64,000 nucleotides of DNA from Laterigemmans sp052161645 (GCA_052161645.1 CP197414.1); one strand, 5' to 3'. Numbered from the stretch's first letter, positions 20,365-27,108 are shown. The notes: generated by a model from the sequence alone, not told the origin. A program made the numbers and translations.

Positions 20365-21402
20365 GTGCCTGTATCCAGCATTCCCATCCAGAACGTTTAT
20401 TACCTTCTTGCCTATGCTTGGGATCATTTCCGTACGGCCGATGAAGTGGACGTCGACCAGTCCCAATGTCCCGACGCCCACAATCTGCTCGCAATGTTGC
20501 TCTGCGGCGGGATTCGTCGATTAGCAACCAAGGGAATGGACAAAAATTACTGTCAGTTCACCGAAACGACTCCGCGTTTGCGAGGTCGAGTAGACGTTCT
20601 GGCAAGTCACCGCCGAATGACGCACGCTTCAGGCAAGATGATCTGTGAGTTCGACGAATTGACGGCCGACACCCTGCCTAATCAGGTTCTGAAAGCTACA
20701 TGTCGACGGCTAATCCGATCGTCGATGCAATTGAGCACCGACAACCGCAAACAAGTGCGGCATTGTCTCGATCTTCTGGCCGATATCAGTGAAATCCGAC
20801 TCGCGAAGCGAATGTTTCACCGGATTCAGTTACATCGCAACAACCGACACTATCGGCTGTTAATGCACGTTTGCCAGATGCTTCACGAACTGTTTCTTCC
20901 TGACCAGCAATCGGGAACTCACCGTTTTCGTCACGTACTGGACGAAGAGACGGTGATGCATCGCGTCTTCGAATCTTTCATTCGACATTTTGCAGCGAAG
21001 CATTGCCCGGATGCGAAAGTCTCAGCTATGAAGATCGCTTGGGATGGACAGTGGGACGACGAAGTCAATTCGGTGTTGCCAACGATGCTCACCGATGTGA
21101 CGCTGAGCCGTCCGACACGGAAGACCATACTCGACTGCAAGTTCTACAAGGAAGCTTTGGTGACTCGCCACAATCGCCTCCGCCTCCATTCATCGCATCT
21201 ATACCAATTGACAGCCTACTTGAAAAACAAGTCGATCGACGAAGGATGGGAATCCGTCGATGGCATCCTGCTTTACCCTGCCGTGAATCACCATCTCGAT
21301 TTGTCTTTCTCGCTGCTTTCCCACAACATTGCGATCCGCAGCATTGACCTGGATCAAGATTGGCCGTTGATTCACCAACGTCTTATCGACGTTCTAAATT
21401 AA
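20365..21402 (+). CDS. mcrC: McrC-type nuclease subunit
   Basis: 345 aa with a GTG start five bases after mcrB. It begins with the McrC signature IPIQNVYYLLAYAWDHF. The PD-(D/E)xK nuclease centre is visible as TDVTLSRPTRKTILDCKFYK (D...DCK) near residues 242-262. McrC binds the McrB ring, stimulates GTP hydrolysis and cuts DNA. It is the last gene of the + strand defence block and is followed at once by a strong hairpin. Confidence 0.92.
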   Translation: MPVSSIPIQNVYYLLAYAWDHFRTADEVDVDQSQCPDAHNLLAMLLCGGIRRLATKGMDKNYCQFTETTPRLRGRVDVLASHRRMTHASGKMICEFDELTADTLPNQVLKATCRRLIRSSMQLSTDNRKQVRHCLDLLADISEIRLAKRMFHRIQLHRNNRHYRLLMHVCQMLHELFLPDQQSGTHRFRHVLDEETVMHRVFESFIRHFAAKHCPDAKVSAMKIAWDGQWDDEVNSVLPTMLTDVTLSRPTRKTILDCKFYKEALVTRHNRLRLHSSHLYQLTAYLKNKSIDEGWESVDGILLYPAVNHHLDLSFSLLSHNIAIRSIDLDQDWPLIHQRLIDVLN

Positions 21403-21439
21403 AAACGCCCGCGGGGAGATTGCTCCTCCGCGGGCGTTT
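21403..21439. terminator. Bidirectional intrinsic terminator
   Basis: Perfect 12-bp inverted repeat (AAACGCCCGCGG and its complement, 21403-21414 and 21428-21439) with a 13-nt loop, flanked by A-rich sequence on the left and T-rich on the right. It sits between the convergent mcrC (+) and TROVE (-) genes and can serve both. Confidence 0.9.
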
Positions 21440-21460
21440 CGGTTTTGTTCGCCTTTCGGC

Positions 21461-23134
21461 TTACAGTTCTACGGACTCCACTTCGCGGACGAAGCGGGAT
21501 GCGTCGTTTTCTAGGAACGATGAGACGACATTGAACACGGCGTCACTGAAGCCGCCGATGTTCAGGATGTCGTCTCGCTCGGGTGCCTGGCTGGTTCCGT
21601 AGGGTTGGATGTCGATGCAGACCAGCTTCGGATCGGCAACGCCATGTCCACGCTGGATCTTCTTGAACTTCTCCCACTGCGTCATCACGCCGGTCGAACC
21701 GTTTTGGCCGTAGCCAAAGCGATGTCCCGAGGTGATCCAGCTTTCGTTGTCGCTGACCAACACGATGCCGGCGAAGGCTTGCTTCGCGTATCGCGTGTTG
21801 GCTTCGACAAATGGCAACGAGCAGTCCGTTCCGCCACCACCGTACTTCGACAAGCGTGCTGACAGTGACAAGATCGTATCGCTTGGATCGACCTTTGCCT
21901 TGTAGGCTTGCGTATCGAATGGAATCACGACGCTGTCTGGGTTGCGACGCAGGATCGCTGCTGCGAACAGTGCCGCAACATCGACGCATCGCATCTTCGA
22001 CGTTCCACCCCTTGGACCATTGTTTGGGGCACGGTTTCCCGTGACTGGGCAGCCCATTGAACCCGACGTGTCGAGTCCGATGATGACTGGGCCAGGCAGC
22101 GTTGGCACGTTTCCGCACGCGATCTCGGCAGCGTCATGCAACGCCGTCTTGATCTTGCTTGGAACCTCGTCCGATGCGTTCATGTAAGCCGCCAGGAACT
22201 GGTACGGGAACTGACGGCTGCGAGCGATCGCTTCGCGGTCAGCCAGTTGGCCGGCCACGTAGTCAATCATCGCGTTGTCGGTTCCTGCGAATCCGAGGAT
22301 TCCAGGCTTCTTGAACACGTCGTGACGCAATAGCGTGTTGAGGTTCATTCGCAGTGCTTGCGGTCCCATTTGTCGGGCAATCGCCTTCCAAACCAATGGT
22401 CCCTTGGCTGCGTCGGCTAGCAAGTCCCATCGAACTTGCAGGTCGCCGGCGATCAGCGTTTGGGCTTCGGCCGTGTCGGCTGCTCGGTAGGCGACTAGTG
22501 ACTGCACCGTCGAAGGCAGGCTGTCAGCCGTAGCTGGTGCCCACTTCTCGACTGGCTTGTCCGTCAACCATCCGAACAACGCTCGACGTGCGTCGTCCTT
22601 TGGCGTTGGACGTGCCATTCGCAAGATGTCTCGCAGGCTCGGATCGTTACCGATCGAAGCTGAAAGCAACTTACCAACAGACGCGTCGTTGAGCCAACGT
22701 TGGAACGCACGCTGCAGCGAAGACGACAGGCCCTTGCGACCGAACTGCCCCGAACGAGTCATTTGGAAAACGGTGCGTAGAACGCGGCCGTTGTCCGCGA
22801 CTCGGTCGAAGACTTGGTGCATGAGCTTGGTGTCTCGCGTTGACAGTACGACCAGCAGTGCCGCCGGCATGTCCTTCATGTAAGCACGCTCACGTGAGTA
22901 GACAGCCAGCTTTGCCAGGAACTCGTTATCGTCGATCTCGTCGATCAGCTTTCGCATTGCGTCGAGTTGGTTTTGTGCGGACGCGTAGTAGACGTTGCCG
23001 AACGTGCCGGTCGCCGCCATTTGGGCAAGCGCGTGCTTCGCTGACAGCTTGTACGCTGGGCCGCCTGCTTCGTTGACGACGGTCGCTCGTGGCAGGACGC
23101 TGGTGATGCTTTGGAACAGAGACTTGTTAACCAT
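21461..23134 (-). CDS. rsr: TROVE-vWA Ro60-type RNA-binding protein (Rsr)
   Basis: 557 aa ortholog of Ro60/Rsr, the ring-shaped RNA-binding protein that holds Y RNAs and takes part in non-coding RNA quality control and decay. The TROVE domain covers roughly residues 1-340 (for example VYSRERAYMKDMPAALL). The vWA domain follows, with the MIDAS motif DTSGSMG near residue 352. The ATG at 23134 was chosen over an upstream start at 23179 because the extra residues come from a repeat-derived hairpin. Downstream is the shared terminator; upstream on the same strand lie the Y-RNA-like genes and the tRNA array, the expected ligands. The family call is secure. Confidence 0.95.
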   Translation of the reverse strand: MVNKSLFQSITSVLPRATVVNEAGGPAYKLSAKHALAQMAATGTFGNVYYASAQNQLDAMRKLIDEIDDNEFLAKLAVYSRERAYMKDMPAALLVVLSTRDTKLMHQVFDRVADNGRVLRTVFQMTRSGQFGRKGLSSSLQRAFQRWLNDASVGKLLSASIGNDPSLRDILRMARPTPKDDARRALFGWLTDKPVEKWAPATADSLPSTVQSLVAYRAADTAEAQTLIAGDLQVRWDLLADAAKGPLVWKAIARQMGPQALRMNLNTLLRHDVFKKPGILGFAGTDNAMIDYVAGQLADREAIARSRQFPYQFLAAYMNASDEVPSKIKTALHDAAEIACGNVPTLPGPVIIGLDTSGSMGCPVTGNRAPNNGPRGGTSKMRCVDVAALFAAAILRRNPDSVVIPFDTQAYKAKVDPSDTILSLSARLSKYGGGGTDCSLPFVEANTRYAKQAFAGIVLVSDNESWITSGHRFGYGQNGSTGVMTQWEKFKKIQRGHGVADPKLVCIDIQPYGTSQAPERDDILNIGGFSDAVFNVVSSFLENDASRFVREVESVEL

Positions 23135-23170
23135 GATGAAGTTTGAAGAGAGAAGGGTGAAGTTTGAAGG
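23134..23170. repeat. Simple hairpin repeat, left of the four-helix gene
   Basis: GAAGTTTGAAGAGAGAAGGG-type purine-rich repeat. Its complement recurs at 23569-23601 on the other side of the four-helix-bundle gene, giving inverted ends. Related copies lie in the tRNA array. Confidence 0.6.
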
Positions 23171-23217
23171 AAAGGGCACTATGCTGAAGCGTCTCTAACA
23201 CGCACGAGAGGTTGACA

Positions 23218-23565
23218 ATGAAGAGCGATCTACCAGAAAGAACGTTCGCGTTTGCGGATCGAATTGTCAGGTTATGTTTGGTTTTGGAAGACGGCGGGCG
23301 GGTATCCACCACGCTGGCGAATCAGTTGCTTCGAGCAGGCTCTTCGGTCGGCGCGAACGTCGAGGAAGCCCAGGGTGCCGAGAGCAAAAGGGATTTCACC
23401 CACAAGTACTCAATTGCCTGCAAGGAGGCACGCGAGACCCACTATTGGCTGCGTTTACTCGCCGCGTCCGAAGTATTGCCCGGTGCACGACTAGAGCCGT
23501 TGACGACTGAAGCGAATGAACTGATCGCGATCTTGACGACGATCATCAAGAAGTCTCGAGAATGA
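23218..23565 (+). CDS. Four-helix-bundle (S23-type) protein
   Basis: 115 aa all-helical protein of the S23/four-helix-bundle family (FADRIVRLCLVLED, SSVGANVEEAQGAES, HYWLRLLAASEVLP). The family includes proteins encoded in 23S rRNA intervening sequences and, more distantly, the Avd accessory protein of diversity-generating retroelements. No enzymatic role is known; a nucleic-acid or RNP-binding role is likely. ATG at 23218. It is transcribed divergently from the Ro gene and bracketed by complementary purine/pyrimidine repeats, which suggests a small repeat-associated insertion. There is no reverse transcriptase or template repeat nearby, so an Avd function here is not supported. Confidence 0.8.
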   Translation: MKSDLPERTFAFADRIVRLCLVLEDGGRVSTTLANQLLRAGSSVGANVEEAQGAESKRDFTHKYSIACKEARETHYWLRLLAASEVLPGARLEPLTTEANELIAILTTIIKKSRE

Positions 23566-23568
23566 ACC

Positions 23569-23601
23569 TTTCAAACTTCCAACTTCACTCTTCAAACTTT
23601 C
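23569..23601. repeat. Simple hairpin repeat, right of the four-helix gene
   Basis: Pyrimidine-rich arm (CTTCACTCTTCAAACTTT) complementary to the repeat at 23134-23170. The two arms flank the four-helix gene as inverted ends. Confidence 0.6.
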
Positions 23602-23686
23602 CCCGTCTTGCCACCGCGTGGAAACGCCCCGAACGAAGTGGGGCCGTTTCGCAGCACGATGGTTTTGTGTTGTTGAATCGAAAAAG

Positions 23687-23802
23687 CACTCGGCGAAGTG
23701 TTGGTCAGAGACCCGTGTCGCTTTCAAGAAAGCTGGCGGGGCGGGGCTCGAACCCGCTGGACCTTTCGGTCGTGCCATGTACTCCGAACCGGCAGCCGAG
23801 TG
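23687..23802 (-). ncRNA. Y-RNA-like gene, unit 6
   Basis: Closed by CACTCGGC (5', 23802-23795) and GCCGAGTG (3', 23694-23687), a perfect 8-bp stem. Just inside the stem are the unit signatures: TGCCGGTTCGGAGTACAT after the 5' strand and ACACTTC before the 3' strand. The body has a T-arm-like hairpin with loop TTCGAGC, a hairpin GACCGAAAGGTC and a short hairpin GCTTTC/GAAAGC. No full tRNA acceptor stem is evident. It is the unit nearest the Ro gene on the same strand. Called from structure and from covariation with five sister units; no expression evidence. Confidence 0.7.
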
Positions 23803-23863
23803 TGTTTCGATGTGTTGTTATCTGTTGAAGTAGTGATGCACTGTGTTTGCCTCGATAAAGGGC

Positions 23864-24013
23864 ACGATCGACGAAGTTGTGACCAGAGGGTTTTACGGTG
23901 CTCTACCACTGAGCTACGGCGCTGCAATCTTGCGAATGGCAGTTGCGCCGGTGGGACTCGAACCCACGACACCCGGCTCCTGAAGCATGTACTCCGAATC
24001 GGCAGTCGATCAT
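23864..24013 (-). ncRNA. Y-RNA-like gene with permuted tRNA body, unit 5
   Basis: Closing stem ATGATCGAC / GTCGATCGT (9 bp, one wobble), with TGCCGATTCGGAGTACAT and CACAACTTC just inside. Within, reading 5' to 3', come an anticodon-side segment with loop-like TTCAGGA, a T arm (GTGGG TTCGAGT CCCAC), the 3' acceptor strand CGGCGC, a connecting loop, the 5' acceptor strand GCGCCG, then TA and a D arm (GCTCAGTGGTAGAGC). The acceptor stem is sealed by a loop and the open ends emerge on the anticodon side, a circularly permuted tRNA as in YrlA RNAs. Confidence 0.75.
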
Positions 24014-24022
24014 GTACGCTTT

Positions 24023-24394
24023 CTATTTCGTTTTCTTTTTGGTGGTCTTTCCCATTTGTTTCCAAAGGGAACGGCCGTTGTCGCGGTCAAGCCGGACGAG
24101 TTGTTGCTGTCGTGTGTCGAAGGCGATCAGGTTTCCCTTGGGACGCTTCGCGTAAACGAATGGCAAGCAAACGGCGACGACTTTGTGCGGTTCGCCGGCT
24201 GCGCGTGGCAGGTAGCGAAGTCGTACGAGTTCGTCGATGGGTTGCGAGATTCCTGAGCAGTCCCATAAGTAGGACGGAAGCTCGATGATCTCGCTGAGGA
24301 TGGTGACGTAGTCACCTTTGGCGATGTCTTCGCCAGCGATCCTTGCCGCGACGGTCGTCACGGTTTTGGATCGGCTTTCGGTTTTGGTTTTCAT
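24023..24394 (-). CDS. Uncharacterised protein in the Ro/Y-RNA locus
   Basis: 123 aa, basic at both ends: Lys/Thr-rich N-terminus MKTKTESRSKT and a poly-lysine C-terminus ending KKKTK. The middle contains SYLWDCSGISQPIDELVRLRYL and PHKVVAVCLPFVYAKRPKGN. I do not recognise the family. The basic tails suggest RNA or nucleoprotein binding (inference). It lies between Y-RNA-like unit 5 and a truncated unit, co-oriented with the tRNAs and the Ro gene. Confidence 0.6.
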   Translation of the reverse strand: MKTKTESRSKTVTTVAARIAGEDIAKGDYVTILSEIIELPSYLWDCSGISQPIDELVRLRYLPRAAGEPHKVVAVCLPFVYAKRPKGNLIAFDTRQQQLVRLDRDNGRSLWKQMGKTTKKKTK

Positions 24395-24544
24395 GTTCCC
24401 GCAATCGTTGAAAGAATGATTTGTGCATGTCTGGTCTCCGTTTGCCGCGAGCTCGGATTACTCGCGGCCAGTCGTAATGGCGAAACAGGAAAATAGAACA
24501 CGCATAGTTCAGTCTCTCGAGTCGATTTGGGAAAACGCGACAGA

Positions 24545-24620
24545 GGAAGTTTGAAGAGTGAAGAGTGAAGAGTGAAAGTCGTGTTCGTTTCAAACTTCAC
24601 CCCTCACTCTTCTAACTTCA
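24545..24620. repeat. Hairpin repeat (GAAGTTTGAAGAGTGAAG family)
   Basis: Inverted repeat with a purine arm containing AAGTTTGAAGAGTGAAG and a complementary arm ending CTCACTCTTCTAACTTC around a loop with GTGTTCGTTT. It abuts, and appears to cut off, Y-RNA-like unit 7. Same family as the repeats at 27294, 28241 and 29702. Confidence 0.65.
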
Positions 24621-24621
24621 A

Positions 24622-24652
24622 TGATGTACTCCGATACGGCAGTTAGTCGTGT
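24622..24652 (-). ncRNA. Truncated Y-RNA-like unit (5' part only), unit 7
   Basis: On the minus strand ACGACTAAC is followed by TGCCGTATCGGAGTACAT, the exact 5' signature of the other units. No matching 3' signature or complementary strand is found before the 123-aa gene. A hairpin repeat begins immediately after the signature, so this looks like a unit broken by repeat insertion. Confidence 0.55.
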
Positions 24653-24734
24653 GTTGGTTGTGGGATAAGCTTCAAGTTTGTCGACTGCATAAAGACAGGC
24701 AAGCGGCCTGTCCCACGGGGTGTTCTGTATAAAA

Positions 24735-24868
24735 ACGATTGACGAAGTTTGTTAATCAGACGTTTCGATGCTCTCCCAACTGAGCTACAAAGCGGACACA
24801 AGGTTCGCTTTGGTGGGAATCGAACCCACGACCGTCGCGTGATGTAGTCCAATCAGGCAGTCAATCGT
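24735..24868 (-). ncRNA. Y-RNA-like gene with permuted tRNA body, unit 4
   Basis: Closing stem ACGATTGAC / GTCAATCGT, 9 bp and perfect, with TGCCTGATTGGACTACAT and ACAAACTTC just inside. The body is a permuted tRNA: CGCGA, CGGTC, T arm GTGGG TTCGATT CCCAC, acceptor strand CAAAGCG, an 11-nt loop, acceptor strand CGCTTTG (perfect 7-bp pairing), TA, then D arm GCTCAGTTGGGAGAGC and ATCG. Only three pairs of an anticodon stem (TCG/CGA) join it to the Y part, and no anticodon is left. This is the clearest YrlA-type unit. Confidence 0.8.
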
Positions 24869-24880
24869 GATTTTTAAACG

Positions 24881-25004
24881 CGGCGACGAAGTGGTGGTTC
24901 AGATCACAAGCGTGTAGGAATCGAACCTACCGATCGTGTTGCCACGATCCCCAGACTCACTGGACGCAATCATTGGTGGATGTAGTCCAAACCGGCAGTC
25001 ACCG
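24881..25004 (-). ncRNA. Y-RNA-like gene with mini-cloverleaf, unit 3
   Basis: Closing stem CGGTGAC / GTCGCCG (7 bp, one wobble), with TGCCGGTTTGGACTACAT and CACCACTTC inside. The body is an unpermuted small cloverleaf: GCGT/ACGC closing, CCAG/CTGG hairpin, GATCGT/ACGATC hairpin, and a T arm GTAGG TTCGATT CCTAC. The second hairpin lacks a T before the would-be anticodon, so it is tRNA-like rather than a tRNA. Confidence 0.7.
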
Positions 25005-25012
25005 TGTATTTT

Positions 25013-25179
25013 GCTCGAACGAAGTGGTTGCTGAGTCGTTTAGGAGCGTCCGTTTTCGGCTATCGCCGATCGTTGACTGGCACCTTTGTCTGCGAGAGAC
25101 TCCGGTGACGTTCACTAGCCGGTCGCCCGGCATCGCTACCTTAGGCTCCTCGTATGTAGACCCAAACGGCAGTTCAAGC
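25013..25179 (-). ncRNA. Y-RNA-like gene, longest body, unit 2
   Basis: Closing stem GCTTGAAC / GTTCGAGC (8 bp, one wobble), with TGCCGTTTGGGTCTACAT and ACCACTTC inside. The 167-nt unit contains AGGAGC/GCTCCT and CCGG/CCGG stems and a CGGC/GCCG hairpin, but no recognisable TTCGA T loop. The effector part has therefore diverged from the tRNA-like units. Confidence 0.65.
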
Positions 25180-25192
25180 TGTCTTGGTTTGC

Positions 25193-25265
25193 GACGGATC
25201 GACGAGGTAACAGCTCAGATGATTCACATTTTCAAGATGTAATCCGAGCCTGCAGTCGATTCGTC
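25193..25265 (-). ncRNA. Minimal Y-RNA-like gene, unit 1
   Basis: Closing stem GACGAATCGAC / GTCGATCCGTC (11 positions, one mismatch), with TGCAGGCTCGGATTACAT and GTTACCTC inside. Only 73 nt: the tRNA-like body is replaced by a simple hairpin (GATTACAT paired with ATGTGAATC). This gives the smallest version of the shared module and helps define it. Confidence 0.65.
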
Positions 25266-25268
25266 AGA

Positions 25269-25337
25269 AACGCTGGTGGGAGTCGAACCCACTTAAACCG
25301 GGTTGCAGCCGGCCGCCTAGCCATCTGGCTCCAGCGT
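25269..25337 (-). tRNA. tRNA-Cys(GCA)
   Basis: Acceptor ACGCTGG/CCAGCGT, T loop TTCGACT, anticodon loop CTGCAAC (GCA). First normal tRNA upstream of the Y-RNA-like units. CCA not encoded. Confidence 0.9.
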
Positions 25338-25369
25338 TATGAGTCACCGCCGGATAGGCGGCGACCGTG

Positions 25370-25750
25370 TTAATTGTCGTTTTCCTTGTCCTTCAGTTGA
25401 GTGAGCTTAAAAGTTGCTTCCACGACTCCCTTGGCAACGTGCGGCGAGATTGAGGCTGTTTCGTCACTCTCATTCAGGACGAGACGCGGGGTCGATGGCT
25501 TGAATCGCAAATCGTCGATGTAATTCGTCGTGTGGAAATCGTCGATCGGACGCAGCAGATCATCGCCGCTTCGAGACATCAGCGAGCCGATGTCGTCTGA
25601 GCTTCTAATGCATGCTCGTCCGACGTCATCGACGCTGTTGACTCCGATTCGGGCAACATCGTCGGCGCATCGACCGAACATTCCCAGCAAAGCAAGCAAG
25701 CCGACACCAGCGCCGTGGGCCAATGCGTTGTCGTTGTCGTTCTTCGTCAT
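25370..25750 (-). CDS. Small uncharacterised protein with N-terminal hydrophobic stretch
   Basis: 126 aa from the ATG at 25750; a longer reading would run back through two tRNA genes. Contains AHGAGVGLLALLGMFGRCADD, a short hydrophobic or amphipathic helix, followed by a repeated pattern around DDVARIG, DDVGRAC, DDIGSLM and DDLLRPIDD, i.e. roughly four DD-(V/I/L) units. Family not recognised. It sits inside the tRNA array on the same strand, 33 bp upstream of tRNA-Cys. Confidence 0.55.
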   Translation of the reverse strand: MTKNDNDNALAHGAGVGLLALLGMFGRCADDVARIGVNSVDDVGRACIRSSDDIGSLMSRSGDDLLRPIDDFHTTNYIDDLRFKPSTPRLVLNESDETASISPHVAKGVVEATFKLTQLKDKENDN

Positions 25751-25783
25751 TATCGGCCTCCTTTCGCGGCGTCGCGTTGTAAG

Positions 25784-25856
25784 TGTTCTCGCCAGGAATT
25801 GAACCTGGTCTACGACCTCCGCAAAGTCGCGTGCGAATCCAGCACACTCCGAGAAC
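25784..25856 (-). tRNA. tRNA-Arg(GCG)
   Basis: Acceptor GTTCTCG/CGAGAAC, anticodon loop TTGCGGA (GCG), T arm CCAGG TTCAATT CCTGG. GCG is unusual; bacteria normally read CGC/CGU with ACG. The D arm is also short. Confidence 0.8.
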
Positions 25857-25863
25857 GTTTGAG

Positions 25864-25932
25864 TAACCCGCCCAGGAATCGAACCTCGTCCGACAGTTTC
25901 GAAGACTGCCATGCTGTCCAGCACACCCGCGA
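25864..25932 (-). tRNA. tRNA-Arg(UCG)-like, acceptor unpaired (possible pseudogene)
   Basis: Anticodon loop CTTCGAA (UCG) on a good stem GCAGT/ACTGT and a T loop TTCGATT, but the flanking acceptor strands are both G-rich (CGCGGGT and GCGGGTT) and cannot pair. Either degenerate or processed differently. Boundaries approximate. Confidence 0.55.
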
Positions 25933-26158
25933 GTCATTTGATTGATTACTTAGTCACAAAAACTGACACCTAGGTTCGCACCAGCCTTGGGCATGCCCAA
26001 AAGTAATTGCAGTCAAGAGCGGTGCCTCTCTAAATCGAGCCACGTCGGCGGGAAAAGTCGCGTGACTTGAGTCTTGAGCGGTGAGCTAATACTCAGAACT
26101 CATCGCTCACGACTCGCGACTCTAAAAACGGCTCGCCACCGTGGTGGAGAGCCGCGTG
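25933..26158. other. Gene-free spacer with hairpin repeats
   Basis: No ORF or tRNA. Contains an inverted repeat of the type GAGTCTTGAGCG...CGCTCACGACTC (about 26069-26124) and the hairpin GGCTCGCCACC/GGTGGAGAGCC just beyond the stop of the 276-aa gene, which may act as its terminator. Confidence 0.5.
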
Positions 26159-26989
26159 TTAATCAATGAATGCGACGTGCCGCATTGCGATCGATTCGTT
26201 TTCAGTGTTCATCAGGACTTGGTGCCATCCGTTCAAGATGATCGTCTTGTGATCCGGATGACGCACACGTCCTCGAACGAACACGCTTGGGTTTCGTCGC
26301 TGAGCCACCCAGTGCAGATGACGAAGCTCTGGTCGACGGCTAATCATCTGCCGACGCTGAAGTTCCGTTACACCGCTCGGGTGCTGATTGCTGACGTAAA
26401 CCAGTTGTCCTCCCTGCCGAACCAGCTCTTCGCACATGTGCGGCTTTCCACCGCCACGTGCAATCGGCTCGTTTCGCAACGCCAATCGCTCATCGACAGA
26501 GCCTTGGTTCTCAACCGGAACGAAAAACCATTCACCTTGGCGAATGAACGCTTCGTTACGTCGGCGGTTCCGCTTCCGCGGCTTCACGCCGAGACGATTT
26601 TCGAGTGCCCGCACCGAAGTCGGTTTGAGCGCGTCGAAGGCTGTCTTCACCGATGAAACCGAAGCTCGCTCCGGAACGGCCGCGACGAACCAGTGCCGTT
26701 CATCGTGTCCGCAAAGGAACTTGTGCTTTCTGTCGTCTTGACGCGACATCAACAGCAGGTGCCGCATCGAAGGCTGAACGTCGATCACTTGCGTTTCAGC
26801 CACCAACTTGGGCTGGATTGCTAGATCGAAGAACTCGCCCTCGGCGTCGTTGCCGATGTCGATCGAGACTTCCGGAGGGGTTCCCCAGCGTCTGGTGATC
26901 GGAGGGTGGACTTTTGCTCGAGCACCAATCCGCATGAATTGACGCTCGATACTCTGCATGCTCATGACAATGCCTTTCAAAAGTGTCAA
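26159..26989 (-). CDS. Uncharacterised protein embedded in the tRNA array
   Basis: 276 aa; start at 26989 or possibly the ATGAGCATGCAG about 24 bases later. Recognisable blocks: QPSMRHLLLMSRQDDRKHKF, CGHDERHWFVAAVPE, SVSSVKTAFDALKP and HLHWVAQRRNPSVFVRGRVR. There is a basic centre (GVKPRKRNRRRN). I believe homologs occur near bacterial TROVE genes, but this is from memory and unverified. No transmembrane segment or known catalytic motif. Strand and position suggest a role linked to Ro or tRNA biology (inference). Confidence 0.7.
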   Translation of the reverse strand: MTLLKGIVMSMQSIERQFMRIGARAKVHPPITRRWGTPPEVSIDIGNDAEGEFFDLAIQPKLVAETQVIDVQPSMRHLLLMSRQDDRKHKFLCGHDERHWFVAAVPERASVSSVKTAFDALKPTSVRALENRLGVKPRKRNRRRNEAFIRQGEWFFVPVENQGSVDERLALRNEPIARGGGKPHMCEELVRQGGQLVYVSNQHPSGVTELQRRQMISRRPELRHLHWVAQRRNPSVFVRGRVRHPDHKTIILNGWHQVLMNTENESIAMRHVAFID

Positions 26990-27036
26990 ACAAGCGGAAT
27001 AATGCCGGCAGCCAACGTGACCGCATACTTCGGCAG

Positions 27037-27108
27037 TAGCCCGACCAGGAATCGAACCCGGAACTTCTGGTTAGAAGCCAGAGATGATGTCCTTTTCACC
27101 ATCGAGCC
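27037..27108 (-). tRNA. tRNA-Arg(UCU)
   Basis: Acceptor GGCTCGA/TCGGGCT (G1-U72), anticodon loop CTTCTAA on TCTGG/CCAGA, T loop TTCGATT. Confidence 0.87.

Noticed and set aside
23218..23565. Avd accessory protein of a diversity-generating retroelement
   Set aside because: It belongs to the broad four-helix-bundle family, but no reverse transcriptase, template or variable repeat is nearby, and the DGR-type target is 30 kb away.
23864..25004. Interrupted tRNAs with group I or group II introns, or split tRNA genes
   Set aside because: The repeated flanking sequences carry no group I P/Q/R/S elements and no group II domain V, and they pair with each other in every unit. The Y-RNA model explains all units, including those without tRNA halves.
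26141..26656. 171-codon plus-strand ORF
   Set aside because: Antisense to the 276-aa gene, which has a more protein-like sequence and the strand of its neighbours.
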